DNA from: UBA2040 sp041674745
GTDB taxonomy: Bacteria; Bacteroidota; Bacteroidia; Flavobacteriales_D; Crocinitomicaceae
Direction: 5' to 3'
Length of the DNA: 64,000 bases
Assembly: GCA_041674745.1 (NCBI GenBank)
Contig: JBAYVD010000006.1
Span: forward strand, 141,623 to 205,622
Shown here: piece by piece, positions 1 to 7,802 of the stretch
Numbering within the stretch: the first letter of the stretch is position 1
Layout of the letters: each line of letters opens with the position of its first letter
Position numbers and translations under genes: made by a program
Notes under the pieces: generated by a model
Seen by the model: only the letters and a program-made list of their open reading frames with translations
Told to the model about the DNA's origin: nothing
Database searches by the model: none

Positions 1-780
1 CTAGTTGGTTTGGTTATCAAAAAGGACTATTTCCTAGTTTTCTCGTGGTTCTTTTTCTTTTTTGTTCTAACCTATGTACTTTCCTCCTGGTGGTCTTGGT
101 ATTTCGGCAGCAGCTTTGGTTTGCGGGCTTACATCGATTATTTTGTCATTTTTTTCATTCCCATCGCCTTATTGCTTGCTTCAATTCAACCCATTGCAAA
201 AGTTTTTGTTCTACTCATTTCGCTCCTAACCATTCCAGTCAATTGCATCCAAAGTTTTCAATACAACCATTACATCCTGCACTTTCATCAGATGGACAAA
301 GAAAAATATTGGAAAGTATTTTTAAAAACAGACGACATCTACAAGGGATTGATTTGGAAGGATAAAATAAATCAAGAGGATTACAACGTAATCTATACCC
401 GCGAATTAGGTACACTGATTGTACAACGACTCACAGCAACCAAATGGTCGTTTATTAAAAGCACCGAAATTCCCAATTTTGAGAGGGTTACGAGTCTAAA
501 AGTCTCCATTAACAATCGATACGAAGAGCAAAACAGGACACGTGTTGTGATAGGAATCAATCGAGCGATAGACGATAGTATCTATTATTGGCAGGACCGT
601 GCACTTTTGCATTTTCATGAAAAAAAATTCAATCAGTGGCAAACTGGTTACTATAATTTTGAATTCAACCCAATGACCAATCAGGAAGCGAAAATAATCA
701 CCTTCGAAACGATTGGGAGCCAAGCACAAGATACTTTGAAGAATGTTCGACTTGAATTTCTTCAAAAAAAGACGGACTAA
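1..780 (+). CDS. C-terminal part of a polytopic membrane protein, glycosyltransferase-39-like (5' truncated)
   Basis: The reading frame is open from the first base of the window, so the true start lies upstream. What remains begins with hydrophobic segments (about residues 5-25 and 40-80 of the visible part) flanking a WWSWYFGSSFGLRAYIDY motif, followed by a soluble C-terminal domain of about 160 residues. The Trp/Gly/Arg motif between the last membrane helices resembles the C-terminal part of the dolichyl-phosphate-mannose/undecaprenyl-lipid-using glycosyltransferase family 39 proteins of Bacteroidota. That assignment is recollection of motif style, since the catalytic N-terminal half is outside the window. 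The gene converges with the HxlR gene, 8 nt apart. Confidence 0.6.
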   Translation, partial: LVGLVIKKDYFLVFSWFFFFFVLTYVLSSWWSWYFGSSFGLRAYIDYFVIFFIPIALLLASIQPIAKVFVLLISLLTIPVNCIQSFQYNHYILHFHQMDKEKYWKVFLKTDDIYKGLIWKDKINQEDYNVIYTRELGTLIVQRLTATKWSFIKSTEIPNFERVTSLKVSINNRYEEQNRTRVVIGINRAIDDSIYYWQDRALLHFHEKKFNQWQTGYYNFEFNPMTNQEAKIITFETIGSQAQDTLKNVRLEFLQKKTD

Positions 781-788
781 AACAGGAT

Positions 789-1130
789 TCAGGCAAACTC
801 TAGCCCCCAAACGTGTAAAGCGGCCAAAATAGGCTGTAATTTTTGTCCTTTTTCCGTGAGAGAATATTCCACTTTAGGAGGTATGGTAGCATACGCTTCT
901 CTTTTTACAATACCGTTAATCTCCATGGATTTTAATTCCTTCACCAACATACGAGTATTAATCCCCTCAATACTCCGTTCCAATTCCTTGAATCGTTTCT
1001 TGCCTTCTAGCAAGGAATAAACGATTGAAAAACTCCATTTACCACCCAAAATATCTAGAACAGTCTTGACCGGACAATTAAATTGATCATAGTGTGTTTT
1101 TTTTTCTTTTTTTTCATCAATTAACTCCAC
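789..1130 (-). CDS. HxlR-family winged-helix transcriptional regulator
   Basis: This 113-residue protein has the full HxlR layout: a conserved Cys-Pro near the N-terminus (NCPVKTVLDILGGKW), a helix-turn-helix (about residues 45-75, RFKELERSIEGINTRMLVKEL) and a wing ending in YSLTEKGQKL. Proteins of this family are small dimeric repressors or activators, and the N-terminal Cys is often the redox- or electrophile-sensing residue. The start is a GTG; no ATG is available, and an in-frame stop lies shortly upstream. It is divergently transcribed from the DoxX gene with about 96 nt between them, so it probably controls that gene and itself. The sensed signal cannot be read from the sequence. Confidence 0.9.
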   Translation of the reverse strand: MELIDEKKEKKTHYDQFNCPVKTVLDILGGKWSFSIVYSLLEGKKRFKELERSIEGINTRMLVKELKSMEINGIVKREAYATIPPKVEYSLTEKGQKLQPILAALHVWGLEFA

Positions 1131-1134
1131 AATA

Positions 1135-1186
1135 CTTTACTTTTTGTTCCTACGATACATTCGTGTACCTACTTGCAAAAGTAAAG
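1135..1186. promoter_or_regulatory. Inverted repeat in the HxlR/DoxX divergent region, candidate operator
   Basis: A perfect 10-bp inverted repeat, CTTTACTTTT (1135-1144) and AAAAGTAAAG (1177-1186), is separated by 32 nt. The right arm lies between the -33 TTG and the -7 element of the DoxX promoter, where bound protein would block RNA polymerase. A role as HxlR operator is inferred from position. Confidence 0.4.
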
Positions 1187-1202
1187 CAAATTTTTAATTT
1201 TG
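1173..1202 (+). promoter_or_regulatory. Bacteroidota-type promoter of the DoxX gene
   Basis: TTG at 1173-1175, a 19-nt spacer and TAATTTTG at 1195-1202 match the Bacteroidota primary sigma consensus (TTG, 17-23 nt, TAnnTTTG). Transcription would start near 1206-1209. This rules out the TTG codon at 1200 as the start of the downstream gene and supports the ATG at 1227. Confidence 0.65.
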
Positions 1203-1226
1203 TATACTAAACGTAAAAAAAAAAAC

Positions 1227-1595
1227 ATGTCAGAAAAAACAAAAAAAATAATTGGGTGGAGTTTAACGGGTTTAATCGCATTGATCTTTTCAGGCAGTGC
1301 ATTCGGCAAACTATCAGGGGACCCTACTGCATTAAAAATGGCAACTGAATTTGGATTTTCGAATTCATCTTACTTTTTGATTGGAGTGGTAGAAGTTGCA
1401 TCATTGATTCTATTTATTATTCCTCGCACAGGCGTGATTGGAACGCTTTTATTAGCTGCGTACATGGGAGGAGCAATTGCAACGCATGTTCAGCACAATG
1501 AATCGATTTTAGCACCTGTTATTATTTTTGCAGTAGTATGGATGGTGGGGGCTTTTCGTTTTCCAGAAATACTGACTCGATTGAGCGGCAAATAA
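1227..1595 (+). CDS. DoxX-like small membrane protein
   Basis: The 122-residue protein has four predicted membrane helices. The first ends in the DoxX-like pattern FSGSAFGKLSG, followed by a short soluble segment and three further helices; a His-containing loop (ATHVQHNE) lies between helices 3 and 4. DoxX-like proteins are poorly characterised inner-membrane proteins often linked to quinone or redox stress. The ATG at 1227 is preferred because the upstream TTG (1200) lies inside the promoter. Divergence from an HxlR regulator is a recurrent arrangement for genes answering electrophile or redox stress; the link here is inferred. Confidence 0.82.
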   Translation: MSEKTKKIIGWSLTGLIALIFSGSAFGKLSGDPTALKMATEFGFSNSSYFLIGVVEVASLILFIIPRTGVIGTLLLAAYMGGAIATHVQHNESILAPVIIFAVVWMVGAFRFPEILTRLSGK

Positions 1596-1610
1596 GCGTA
1601 TCTGATCTTC

Positions 1611-1650
1611 AAAAAAGTCCAAATAGCCTTCACGCCATTTGGACTTTTTT
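1611..1650. terminator. Bidirectional intrinsic terminator
   Basis: A perfect 14-bp stem, AAAAAAGTCCAAAT (1611-1624) with ATTTGGACTTTTTT (1637-1650), has a 12-nt loop. It has T-tracts on both strands and lies between the converging DoxX and L,D-transpeptidase genes, so it can end both transcripts. Confidence 0.88.
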
Positions 1651-1653
1651 ATA

Positions 1654-2589
1654 CTATTTTCCAATTAAATCAGACGTGAATTCAACTTTTTCTGACTGAA
1701 TTAGACTATCTCGAGTGGATTGTCTTTCCAAAATCAAAGGCAAGTAAGGCTTAATTTCATTCATTAAATCCTTCTCGCTCAGTTGGAGGAGTTCTTTATT
1801 TTTTGCTAAATTGAGCCATGGCTTCCTGCCTTCAAACGGATAATCACCAAAAATTAATATCGGGGTACCATACGCGGCAATTTGACCTTGAGCTGTTAGC
1901 TTCCACTGATCTGCCCAATAATAAAACCAATACGCATCGCTTTGTATCAATCGAACACAAGCGTGGGATGCGGGATAACCAGGCAAAGCATATTCATGCA
2001 AAGATACGCCTTCAAAATTGGCAAAATTAAAGCTCCAAGGCAAGATCCAAGTGGAATCCACCGTTGAATAGGATTTTTTGGATTTCCAATTGGTAAAAAA
2101 CAATCCTTTCGGGGTTGGGGTTGATTCTTTGCCCATGCTGACTGGTCCAAATCGAATCCGTTTTCCATTTTCGTACACAGCGAAAATTTGAGCAAAATAA
2201 GAAACCACAATGAGTTTTTTGACCGACGTAATACCCTCTACGCTATTGGGGAAAGGACAATAAGCATCCAGATTGGGATAAATAGAATCTGGAAATACAA
2301 GTGTATCTAATCTTGTTAAATGAGTTTCATCCACTCGGTTTGAAAACAGTAAAGCACGCAGAGTATCGCCAGGTTCTAGGGATTTCAACCAGTTCAAGGT
2401 ATCAGCGGTAGCCAAAAGATGATAAGCTGAACTTACGAAAGGCTGAATCGTTTTCGGTTGTATGATTTTAACTTTCTTATCTGAAATCGCAGATGGCGCG
2501 GAATTTTTTCCTTCTTCTTTGCAGGCAACCAGGAGTAGGAGTACAAAAAAAACAACCTTCAAGTTACTTTTGATATTTTCAAGGTGCAT
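1654..2589 (-). CDS. YkuD-family L,D-transpeptidase lipoprotein
   Basis: The 311-residue protein begins with a lipoprotein signal (LLLVAC, lipidated Cys at residue 23). The YkuD catalytic domain covers about residues 120-240. It carries the conserved His (H198, in GVSLHEY) and the active-site signature SHACVRL with nucleophile C211. Such enzymes form 3-3 cross-links in peptidoglycan or attach proteins to it, through an acyl-enzyme on the Cys. The lipid anchor would hold the enzyme facing the periplasm. About 70 C-terminal residues have no assigned role. It is followed upstream by a beta-barrel-type gene on the same strand, 33 nt away, so the two may be co-transcribed. Confidence 0.88.
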   Translation of the reverse strand: MHLENIKSNLKVVFFVLLLLVACKEEGKNSAPSAISDKKVKIIQPKTIQPFVSSAYHLLATADTLNWLKSLEPGDTLRALLFSNRVDETHLTRLDTLVFPDSIYPNLDAYCPFPNSVEGITSVKKLIVVSYFAQIFAVYENGKRIRFGPVSMGKESTPTPKGLFFTNWKSKKSYSTVDSTWILPWSFNFANFEGVSLHEYALPGYPASHACVRLIQSDAYWFYYWADQWKLTAQGQIAAYGTPILIFGDYPFEGRKPWLNLAKNKELLQLSEKDLMNEIKPYLPLILERQSTRDSLIQSEKVEFTSDLIGK

Positions 2590-2622
2590 CTTAAAGGTTG
2601 TTCTAGTTCTTTTGATTAAAAT

Positions 2623-3315
2623 TTATCTCTTTTTCCCAAAGCCTAATCCTATTTTAACACCACCTGTTAGAAACCAACGAACGTCTGTTATCGGGTTATC
2701 CACCCAAACGGCAGAAATCATCTGACCCGTATAGGGATCGTTTAAATAATTCAAGTAATAATTGTTTTCATTCACTTGTTTCAATCCTGAACCGATGTAC
2801 ATGTCCAAAGAAAACGAACGCGTAAGCCATTTTTGAATACCGAAAACAAAAGCAAAACTACTTTGATTCGATTTTCCTCGGATGTCAGCAATTTGGGCGC
2901 CACCTTGAAATCCATAATTTTGTGCTGAAAACAAGTAATTTAATTGTGTAAATCCGAAAACGGGTGAAATGTAAAAACCTTCCATCGCATCTTTGTCTTC
3001 CAATGGATAATAGCGTGCCCCTAAACTGGTAGTAAAGCCAAGCAAACTCGTTTCTTGTGCATTTGAACCATTACCCAAAAGATGGTCTAAATTAATGGGA
3101 AACACATTCGAAATTGCGGGACCAAAAGACAATTCTAAAGAAGCTTGTTCAGCAATTTTTCTTTCGTAAGAGAATAAAATCTCACCGCGCATCAATTTTG
3201 AAGGTGTAAATTTAATAACACTATTTCGTCCAGATTGGTCACTGTCTTGTGCAAAAGGGTGAAATGAATTTAAAAGTAGTAGCGTTAAAATCAGGTAAAT
3301 TGGAATTCTTTTCAT
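2623..3315 (-). CDS. Outer-membrane beta-barrel-type protein of unknown function
   Basis: The 230-residue protein has a cleavable signal peptide (LILTLLLLNSFHPFAQ) and then alternating polar/aromatic stretches typical of a small 8- to 10-stranded outer-membrane barrel (for example ISPVFGFTQLNYLFSAQ and WFLTGGVKIGLGFGKK). It ends on a short basic tail rather than the aromatic residue common in barrels. It lies directly upstream of the L,D-transpeptidase gene on the same strand, so a cell-envelope role is likely. I do not recognise a specific family. Confidence 0.6.
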   Translation of the reverse strand: MKRIPIYLILTLLLLNSFHPFAQDSDQSGRNSVIKFTPSKLMRGEILFSYERKIAEQASLELSFGPAISNVFPINLDHLLGNGSNAQETSLLGFTTSLGARYYPLEDKDAMEGFYISPVFGFTQLNYLFSAQNYGFQGGAQIADIRGKSNQSSFAFVFGIQKWLTRSFSLDMYIGSGLKQVNENNYYLNYLNDPYTGQMISAVWVDNPITDVRWFLTGGVKIGLGFGKKR

Positions 3316-3470
3316 TGTAATTTATTTAGGTTAAAAATCTGTTTTTTTAAAAGTACATGGCCAAACACAAATTCTAGTTAAAGTTACGCAATTAAACTTT
3401 TAAAGTCACACTTAAAACAAACGGTAATTCCTCTAAAATATTCTACTTTAGCCCGCAGAATTTTAAAATT

Positions 3471-4001
3471 ATGATCTTCAGCTTTAAAATAGAACAAAAA
3501 GATTTCCTGGAATTTCAATTGTATACGGTTTCACAATCAATAAACGTATTGAAAACAAGACAACGAGGTCGGATTATTACGACTCTAGCAGCTTTTTTAT
3601 TGACCATCAACTTGTTTGTTACCGGAAGTCAAATAGCGGGCCTTGTAATGCTTGTTGTTGCGATATTCACGTATATTTTTTATCCAAGATTTCATCGATG
3701 GCGTTTAAAACTGCATTTTACAAAATACAGCAAGAAAAATTATGGCAATCATTTTGGTCAAGACGAAGTGCTAGAGATTCATTCCAACTATATTATTTCC
3801 AAAAATATTGCTGGAGAAGGAAAAGTTTTGGCTTCAGAATTGGACCTATTAACCGAAATTCCTGATTACTATTTCTTAAAGATGAAAAATGGTTCTTCGA
3901 TTATTCTTCCAAAACGGGACATCCAAGAAGGTGAAAAGTTAAAAAAGGAACTAAAAAAATTAGGGGTTCCCTTGCAACAGCAGCTGAATTGGGTTTATTG
4001 A
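3471..4001 (+). CDS. YcxB-like membrane protein
   Basis: The 176-residue protein has a short N-terminal soluble segment, two closely spaced membrane helices (about residues 33-68), a basic stretch (PRFHRWRLKLHFTKY) and a C-terminal domain of about 90 residues. Its pattern (EVLEIHSNYIISKN ... YYFLKMKNGSSIILPKR) matches the YcxB-like C-terminal domain. The function of the family is unknown. A TACTTTAG element about 26 nt upstream may be its -7 element. It converges with the metallophosphatase gene, 11 nt apart. Confidence 0.65.
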   Translation: MIFSFKIEQKDFLEFQLYTVSQSINVLKTRQRGRIITTLAAFLLTINLFVTGSQIAGLVMLVVAIFTYIFYPRFHRWRLKLHFTKYSKKNYGNHFGQDEVLEIHSNYIISKNIAGEGKVLASELDLLTEIPDYYFLKMKNGSSIILPKRDIQEGEKLKKELKKLGVPLQQQLNWVY

Positions 4002-4012
4002 AAGATCCCAAA

Positions 4013-4927
4013 TTATCCAATATGGATTAATTCATTTTGGTGTTGGATCCCTTTGTCAAAATAAAAATCAACTCGGCCCAACTGCAGTCCAGCCCACCCC
4101 ACTTGATTAATCAAAACCGTATCGCCCAAACGATTTTTCACAGCAACAGGCTCTGGTAAAAAAGTATGCGTGTGTCCGCCAATAATCAAGTGAATTCCAT
4201 CGGTGTTTTCAGCCAATTTGAGATCACTCATGGTTGACTTGTTTTCGTAGTCGTAACCGAGGTGAGACAAACAAATTATCAAATCACACTTTTCCTTTTT
4301 CAAGTGCAACACTTGTTCTCGTGCCATCTCTATCGGATCGGCATAAACCGTTTCTTCAAACTTGGTTTTTGGCACCAAACCTTCCAATTTAATACCCACA
4401 CCGAAAACACCTATTTTTATTCTGCCTTTTTTGAAGGTTGTGCAATTTTGCGTCTGGCCTTTCAGAATGGTATTGGTGAAATCATAATTCGCGCATAAAA
4501 ATGGAAATTTTGCGAACTGTTTGGCTTTCAAAAAACCATCCATGCCGGCATCAAAATCGTGGTTTCCCATGGTCGCAGCATCGTAGCCCAATTCCGTCAT
4601 TAATTTCATTTCCAACACTCCACCGTATTTATTAAAATAGGGTGTTCCCTGGAAAATATCTCCAGCATCGAGCAATAATACTTGCTCCTGCTCCGATCGA
4701 ATTTTTTGAATCATCGAGGCTCTTCTGCTCACACCACCCTGCCCTGGATATTTGGCATCGTTCTCTGGAAAAGGATCGATTCTTGAATGGGTATCGTTGG
4801 TGTGTAAAATGGTAATGCGATTTTCTGCAGGAGCCATTTTAAAGGAACTCAAAAGTGGAGAGGTAAACAATACACCACCTGACAAATACATCGAATCGGT
4901 TAAAAATTTCCGTCTACTTTTCCACAT
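4013..4927 (-). CDS. 5'-nucleotidase N-terminal half: metallophosphatase with twin-Arg-like leader
   Basis: The calcineurin-like metallophosphatase domain of UshA-type 5'-nucleotidases is complete. It has the dimetal motifs HTNDTHSRIDPF, GDIFQGTPYF, MGNHDFD, LSHLGYD and GGHTHTFL in order. The usual substrate-binding C-terminal domain is missing here and is encoded by the adjacent upstream gene. The N-terminus MWKSRRKFLTDSMYLSGG has paired arginines before a hydrophobic stretch, as in Tat signals. The ATG at 4927 is chosen over a TTG at 4948; it overlaps the preceding gene by 14 nt, implying coupled translation. The expected activity is dephosphorylation of nucleotides in the periplasm or at the surface. 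Confidence 0.85.
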   Translation of the reverse strand: MWKSRRKFLTDSMYLSGGVLFTSPLLSSFKMAPAENRITILHTNDTHSRIDPFPENDAKYPGQGGVSRRASMIQKIRSEQEQVLLLDAGDIFQGTPYFNKYGGVLEMKLMTELGYDAATMGNHDFDAGMDGFLKAKQFAKFPFLCANYDFTNTILKGQTQNCTTFKKGRIKIGVFGVGIKLEGLVPKTKFEETVYADPIEMAREQVLHLKKEKCDLIICLSHLGYDYENKSTMSDLKLAENTDGIHLIIGGHTHTFLPEPVAVKNRLGDTVLINQVGWAGLQLGRVDFYFDKGIQHQNELIHIG

Positions 4928-5627
4928 GAATTCTGCATTTTTTGTCAATGACTAAAGTTCCTTCTCGCCTTACTTGATCAATGAAAGCGTCACGCAAGAG
5001 TTTATTGGTCGCTACAACTTCCAATTTTTGATTAAAAAAAGTCATGTTATCGCCACCATTCATTAAATAATCGGAGGTAACAATCCAAAAATAAGGCAAA
5101 TTGGAAACGGAAGACAAAACAAGTGAATCTGCACGAAACCATTCCGCATTGGCAATCGGCTCTCCACCCGATTTTGAAATATAATACGCAATATCCTTTA
5201 ATGCTGAAATCGGCATTTTAACCCAAACAACTTCGTTGTCAAAAGGCATAAACGAAAATATATCTCCCTTTGTAACATTTCCTTCGTTGATGGAAGAACG
5301 AAGTCCGCCAACATTCAAAAGAACGAGGTTGGGTGTCAAAATGTGCGCTAGGCTATCCTGGTCATGTAGCAAAGCGTCGGCAGCCCAATTGTTCAAATCA
5401 CTGCAAGGTCGATCCTTGACCAAATTGTGCGGCGAAATCCCAATAATTTCATTCATCTCCACGGACAAGGAATCTCGGTAAGGTTTAATTTGGGATTCTA
5501 TCCGATCTGATTTTTTGAATTCATTCTCAACAGTCGTTGTCTGCGAGGTCCAATTCTTTGGGAAAAAAGAAGAGCAGGCCGATAAGCCTGCTCCAAGTAA
5601 AACAAAATATATTAACTTGATTTTCAT
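4914..5627 (-). CDS. 5'-nucleotidase C-terminal domain lipoprotein
   Basis: The 237-residue lipoprotein (signal ending LSACSS, lipidated Cys about residue 18) consists of the C-terminal substrate-binding domain of 5'-nucleotidases. Recognisable patterns are DLNNWAADALL, LLNVGGLRSSINEGNVTKGD, FSFMPFDNEVVWVKM and YLMNGGDNMTFF. It has no metallophosphatase motifs, which are in the overlapping downstream gene. Its ATG overlaps the stop of the endonuclease gene by one base (TAATG). In single-chain enzymes this domain supplies the aromatic nucleotide clamp, so both products are expected to work together as a split 5'-nucleotidase. Confidence 0.85.
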   Translation of the reverse strand: MKIKLIYFVLLGAGLSACSSFFPKNWTSQTTTVENEFKKSDRIESQIKPYRDSLSVEMNEIIGISPHNLVKDRPCSDLNNWAADALLHDQDSLAHILTPNLVLLNVGGLRSSINEGNVTKGDIFSFMPFDNEVVWVKMPISALKDIAYYISKSGGEPIANAEWFRADSLVLSSVSNLPYFWIVTSDYLMNGGDNMTFFNQKLEVVATNKLLRDAFIDQVRREGTLVIDKKCRIHVEK

Positions 5628-7792
5628 TATTCAATCACAAAGCTACGTGTAGCCAATCCATAAGGTGTTAATGCTTTTACCGTATACATACCTGAATTCA
5701 AGCTTGAAATATCAATTTTTGTCAAAACAACGTCATTCACATCTGATGATGCAACTGTTCTTCCTTGCAAATCCATGATTTCGTAATGAGAAATCGTAGT
5801 GGCATCCACATGCAATGTCAAAGTGGTTTTTGCTGGATTTGGATACACTACAAAGTTTTTGCTCAATAACTCTTCAACAGCAGCCAAACATCCTGCAGAC
5901 TGGTAGGTCATGTTTGAGAAATTGATGTAGCAAACAAAATCAGCACTATCCACGAATGGATTACGGTTATTTTGCAAGGAATCAATGAAGTCATTTCTTG
6001 TGATTTCCCAACTATCTGGTAAATCTTGGAAATGCCATTGTTTCAAAATTGCTTGATCTTGTCCGTATGGAATAGATGAACTAATGTACGAAGGTAAAGC
6101 CCAAGAATTACCACTTACGGTTGTGTAACAAGTAGCTTCGTACATCATAGCACGCGCTGCATCGCCTTTGTGAGAATCTCTCGGTTCATAAACCGTTTTC
6201 CCATTTGCATCCAAACCAAATTTAGCACCTAAATAAGTATTTTGAACGGTAACAACAACACCCAAAGGATAATTACTTCTCACACCATTCGCAGAATTTT
6301 GATTGGTTGGAAATAAGTGATGGTAATCATTGTATTCTGGTAAATTTTGAGCTGGATTAGTAGGCATCCAGCTATGGCAATAAGTGTGCTCTCTAGAAAA
6401 ACCTGTTCCTGTAAAATCAAATGGTTCTGTGTAGATTTTATTTTCACCTGAATAAACACAAGTAATTACTCTACGATTCAACGTTGTATCTCGTGAAGCA
6501 AATTCTTTCACGACCAATGGACCATAATTGCTGTAAAATTGCATTTGGTGTGCATTAATCAAATTGTGCAAATCAGTTAAGAAAGTTGAACTTGATGTTG
6601 AAATTCCATTGTAATACGTTGGAGATTGCATCGTAGCAGGCGTAGTCACATTTCCTGTCAACGGTGAAGTAGTTAAATAATTAATAAAAGTACCTGTTCC
6701 GTTGTAAGCAAACACAGCAAAATAATAATCACTTGATGCAATGATGTTATTTGGTATAAAGCTTGAATTGTTCGCGCTAAACACGACCTGGGCATCCCCT
6801 ACAATATCACCTCGTTGGTATACTGTTCCATCCGCGGGTAACCCAGTGATCGCAGAACCTTTCTTTCTAAGAACTAGGTAACCTTCAACACCAGCAGCGG
6901 GCGTAAACGTTCCTTTCAAACGATACGTTTTCACATTTGAAAACACCAAATTGGTTGGTTGAACTGTTGGTTCAGAAGCATAACTTCCACCAACGCCATA
7001 CAAATTGATCACATACGAGGATTCGTCAGCATCATCATTTGCAATGGTCAAAATAGCATTTCTATTTCCTGAAACACTTGGGTTGAAGCTTACAATCAAT
7101 GGTGCATTAGCTCCGGCCGCAACACTTGTTGGAAAAGAAGTCACAGAATAATCTGCCGCTGCTGTTCCTGAAAGCGTAGCGCTTGTAATGTTCAAGGTAT
7201 TTAATGTACCTAAATTTTCAACTGTAAAGGCAGTCGGTGTTGCTGTTCCAACGGCTGAGTTGATTAATTGTGTTCCTCCAGAAAGTATAGTTGTTGAACC
7301 TTGAAGAATGTTTATTTCTTGTGAAGGTGTTGCTGCACCTGCGTCAATATTCACATCATCCAAACCAATGTTTCCTGAAACTTTGTTGGTATAAATGAAT
7401 CGAATATAGCGCGTTGAAGCCAACGGTACGTCTGTAAATTGGGTATACGTTCCAGCCGGTGGAGCTGTAAACGCGTGCAACGTGGTGTACGTCACCCCAA
7501 ATTCAGATTCTTCCACTGTGAAAGTACCACCTGCAAAACTATTTCCAGTTAAGAAATAAGTCAAATTACCCGGATTACTAGCAAAATTAATAATCATAAA
7601 ATCGCCTGTTCCATCAAATTTCATAGCAGGAGGGGTATTACCCGATGCCGTATAAAAAGCCGTTCCCGACTCTGTCCAACCGGTTGGCAAAGTGGTGGTA
7701 GCAAAGCTCCAAGTTGTAGGCAATACCGCTTGGGCAAAATAGTTTGCGCTTATCAAAAGCATCAAACTGGTTAATGAAAGAATTCTTCTCAT
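5627..7792 (-). CDS. Secreted endonuclease I-family nuclease with T9SS sorting domain
   Basis: The 721-residue exported protein begins with a signal peptide (ending ANYFAQA). Residues about 25-150 form a jelly-roll-like module, 155-265 an Ig-like choice-of-anchor module (NDDADESSYVINLYGVGG), and 280-385 a fibronectin-like segment. The endonuclease I domain (about 390-620) has REHTYCHSW (H470, the expected general base) and DYHHLFPTNQNSANGVRSNYPLG (positions 489 onward) with the metal-binding Asn. Residues about 645-721 are a T9SS type A sorting domain (VYPNPAKTTLTL ... GMYTVKALTPYG). It should degrade DNA or RNA outside the cell. It lies 10 nt after the TonB receptor gene and overlaps the nucleotidase gene. 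Confidence 0.9.
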   Translation of the reverse strand: MRRILSLTSLMLLISANYFAQAVLPTTWSFATTTLPTGWTESGTAFYTASGNTPPAMKFDGTGDFMIINFASNPGNLTYFLTGNSFAGGTFTVEESEFGVTYTTLHAFTAPPAGTYTQFTDVPLASTRYIRFIYTNKVSGNIGLDDVNIDAGAATPSQEINILQGSTTILSGGTQLINSAVGTATPTAFTVENLGTLNTLNITSATLSGTAAADYSVTSFPTSVAAGANAPLIVSFNPSVSGNRNAILTIANDDADESSYVINLYGVGGSYASEPTVQPTNLVFSNVKTYRLKGTFTPAAGVEGYLVLRKKGSAITGLPADGTVYQRGDIVGDAQVVFSANNSSFIPNNIIASSDYYFAVFAYNGTGTFINYLTTSPLTGNVTTPATMQSPTYYNGISTSSSTFLTDLHNLINAHQMQFYSNYGPLVVKEFASRDTTLNRRVITCVYSGENKIYTEPFDFTGTGFSREHTYCHSWMPTNPAQNLPEYNDYHHLFPTNQNSANGVRSNYPLGVVVTVQNTYLGAKFGLDANGKTVYEPRDSHKGDAARAMMYEATCYTTVSGNSWALPSYISSSIPYGQDQAILKQWHFQDLPDSWEITRNDFIDSLQNNRNPFVDSADFVCYINFSNMTYQSAGCLAAVEELLSKNFVVYPNPAKTTLTLHVDATTISHYEIMDLQGRTVASSDVNDVVLTKIDISSLNSGMYTVKALTPYGLATRSFVIE

Positions 7793-7802
7793 TTTAGTTT
7801 AT

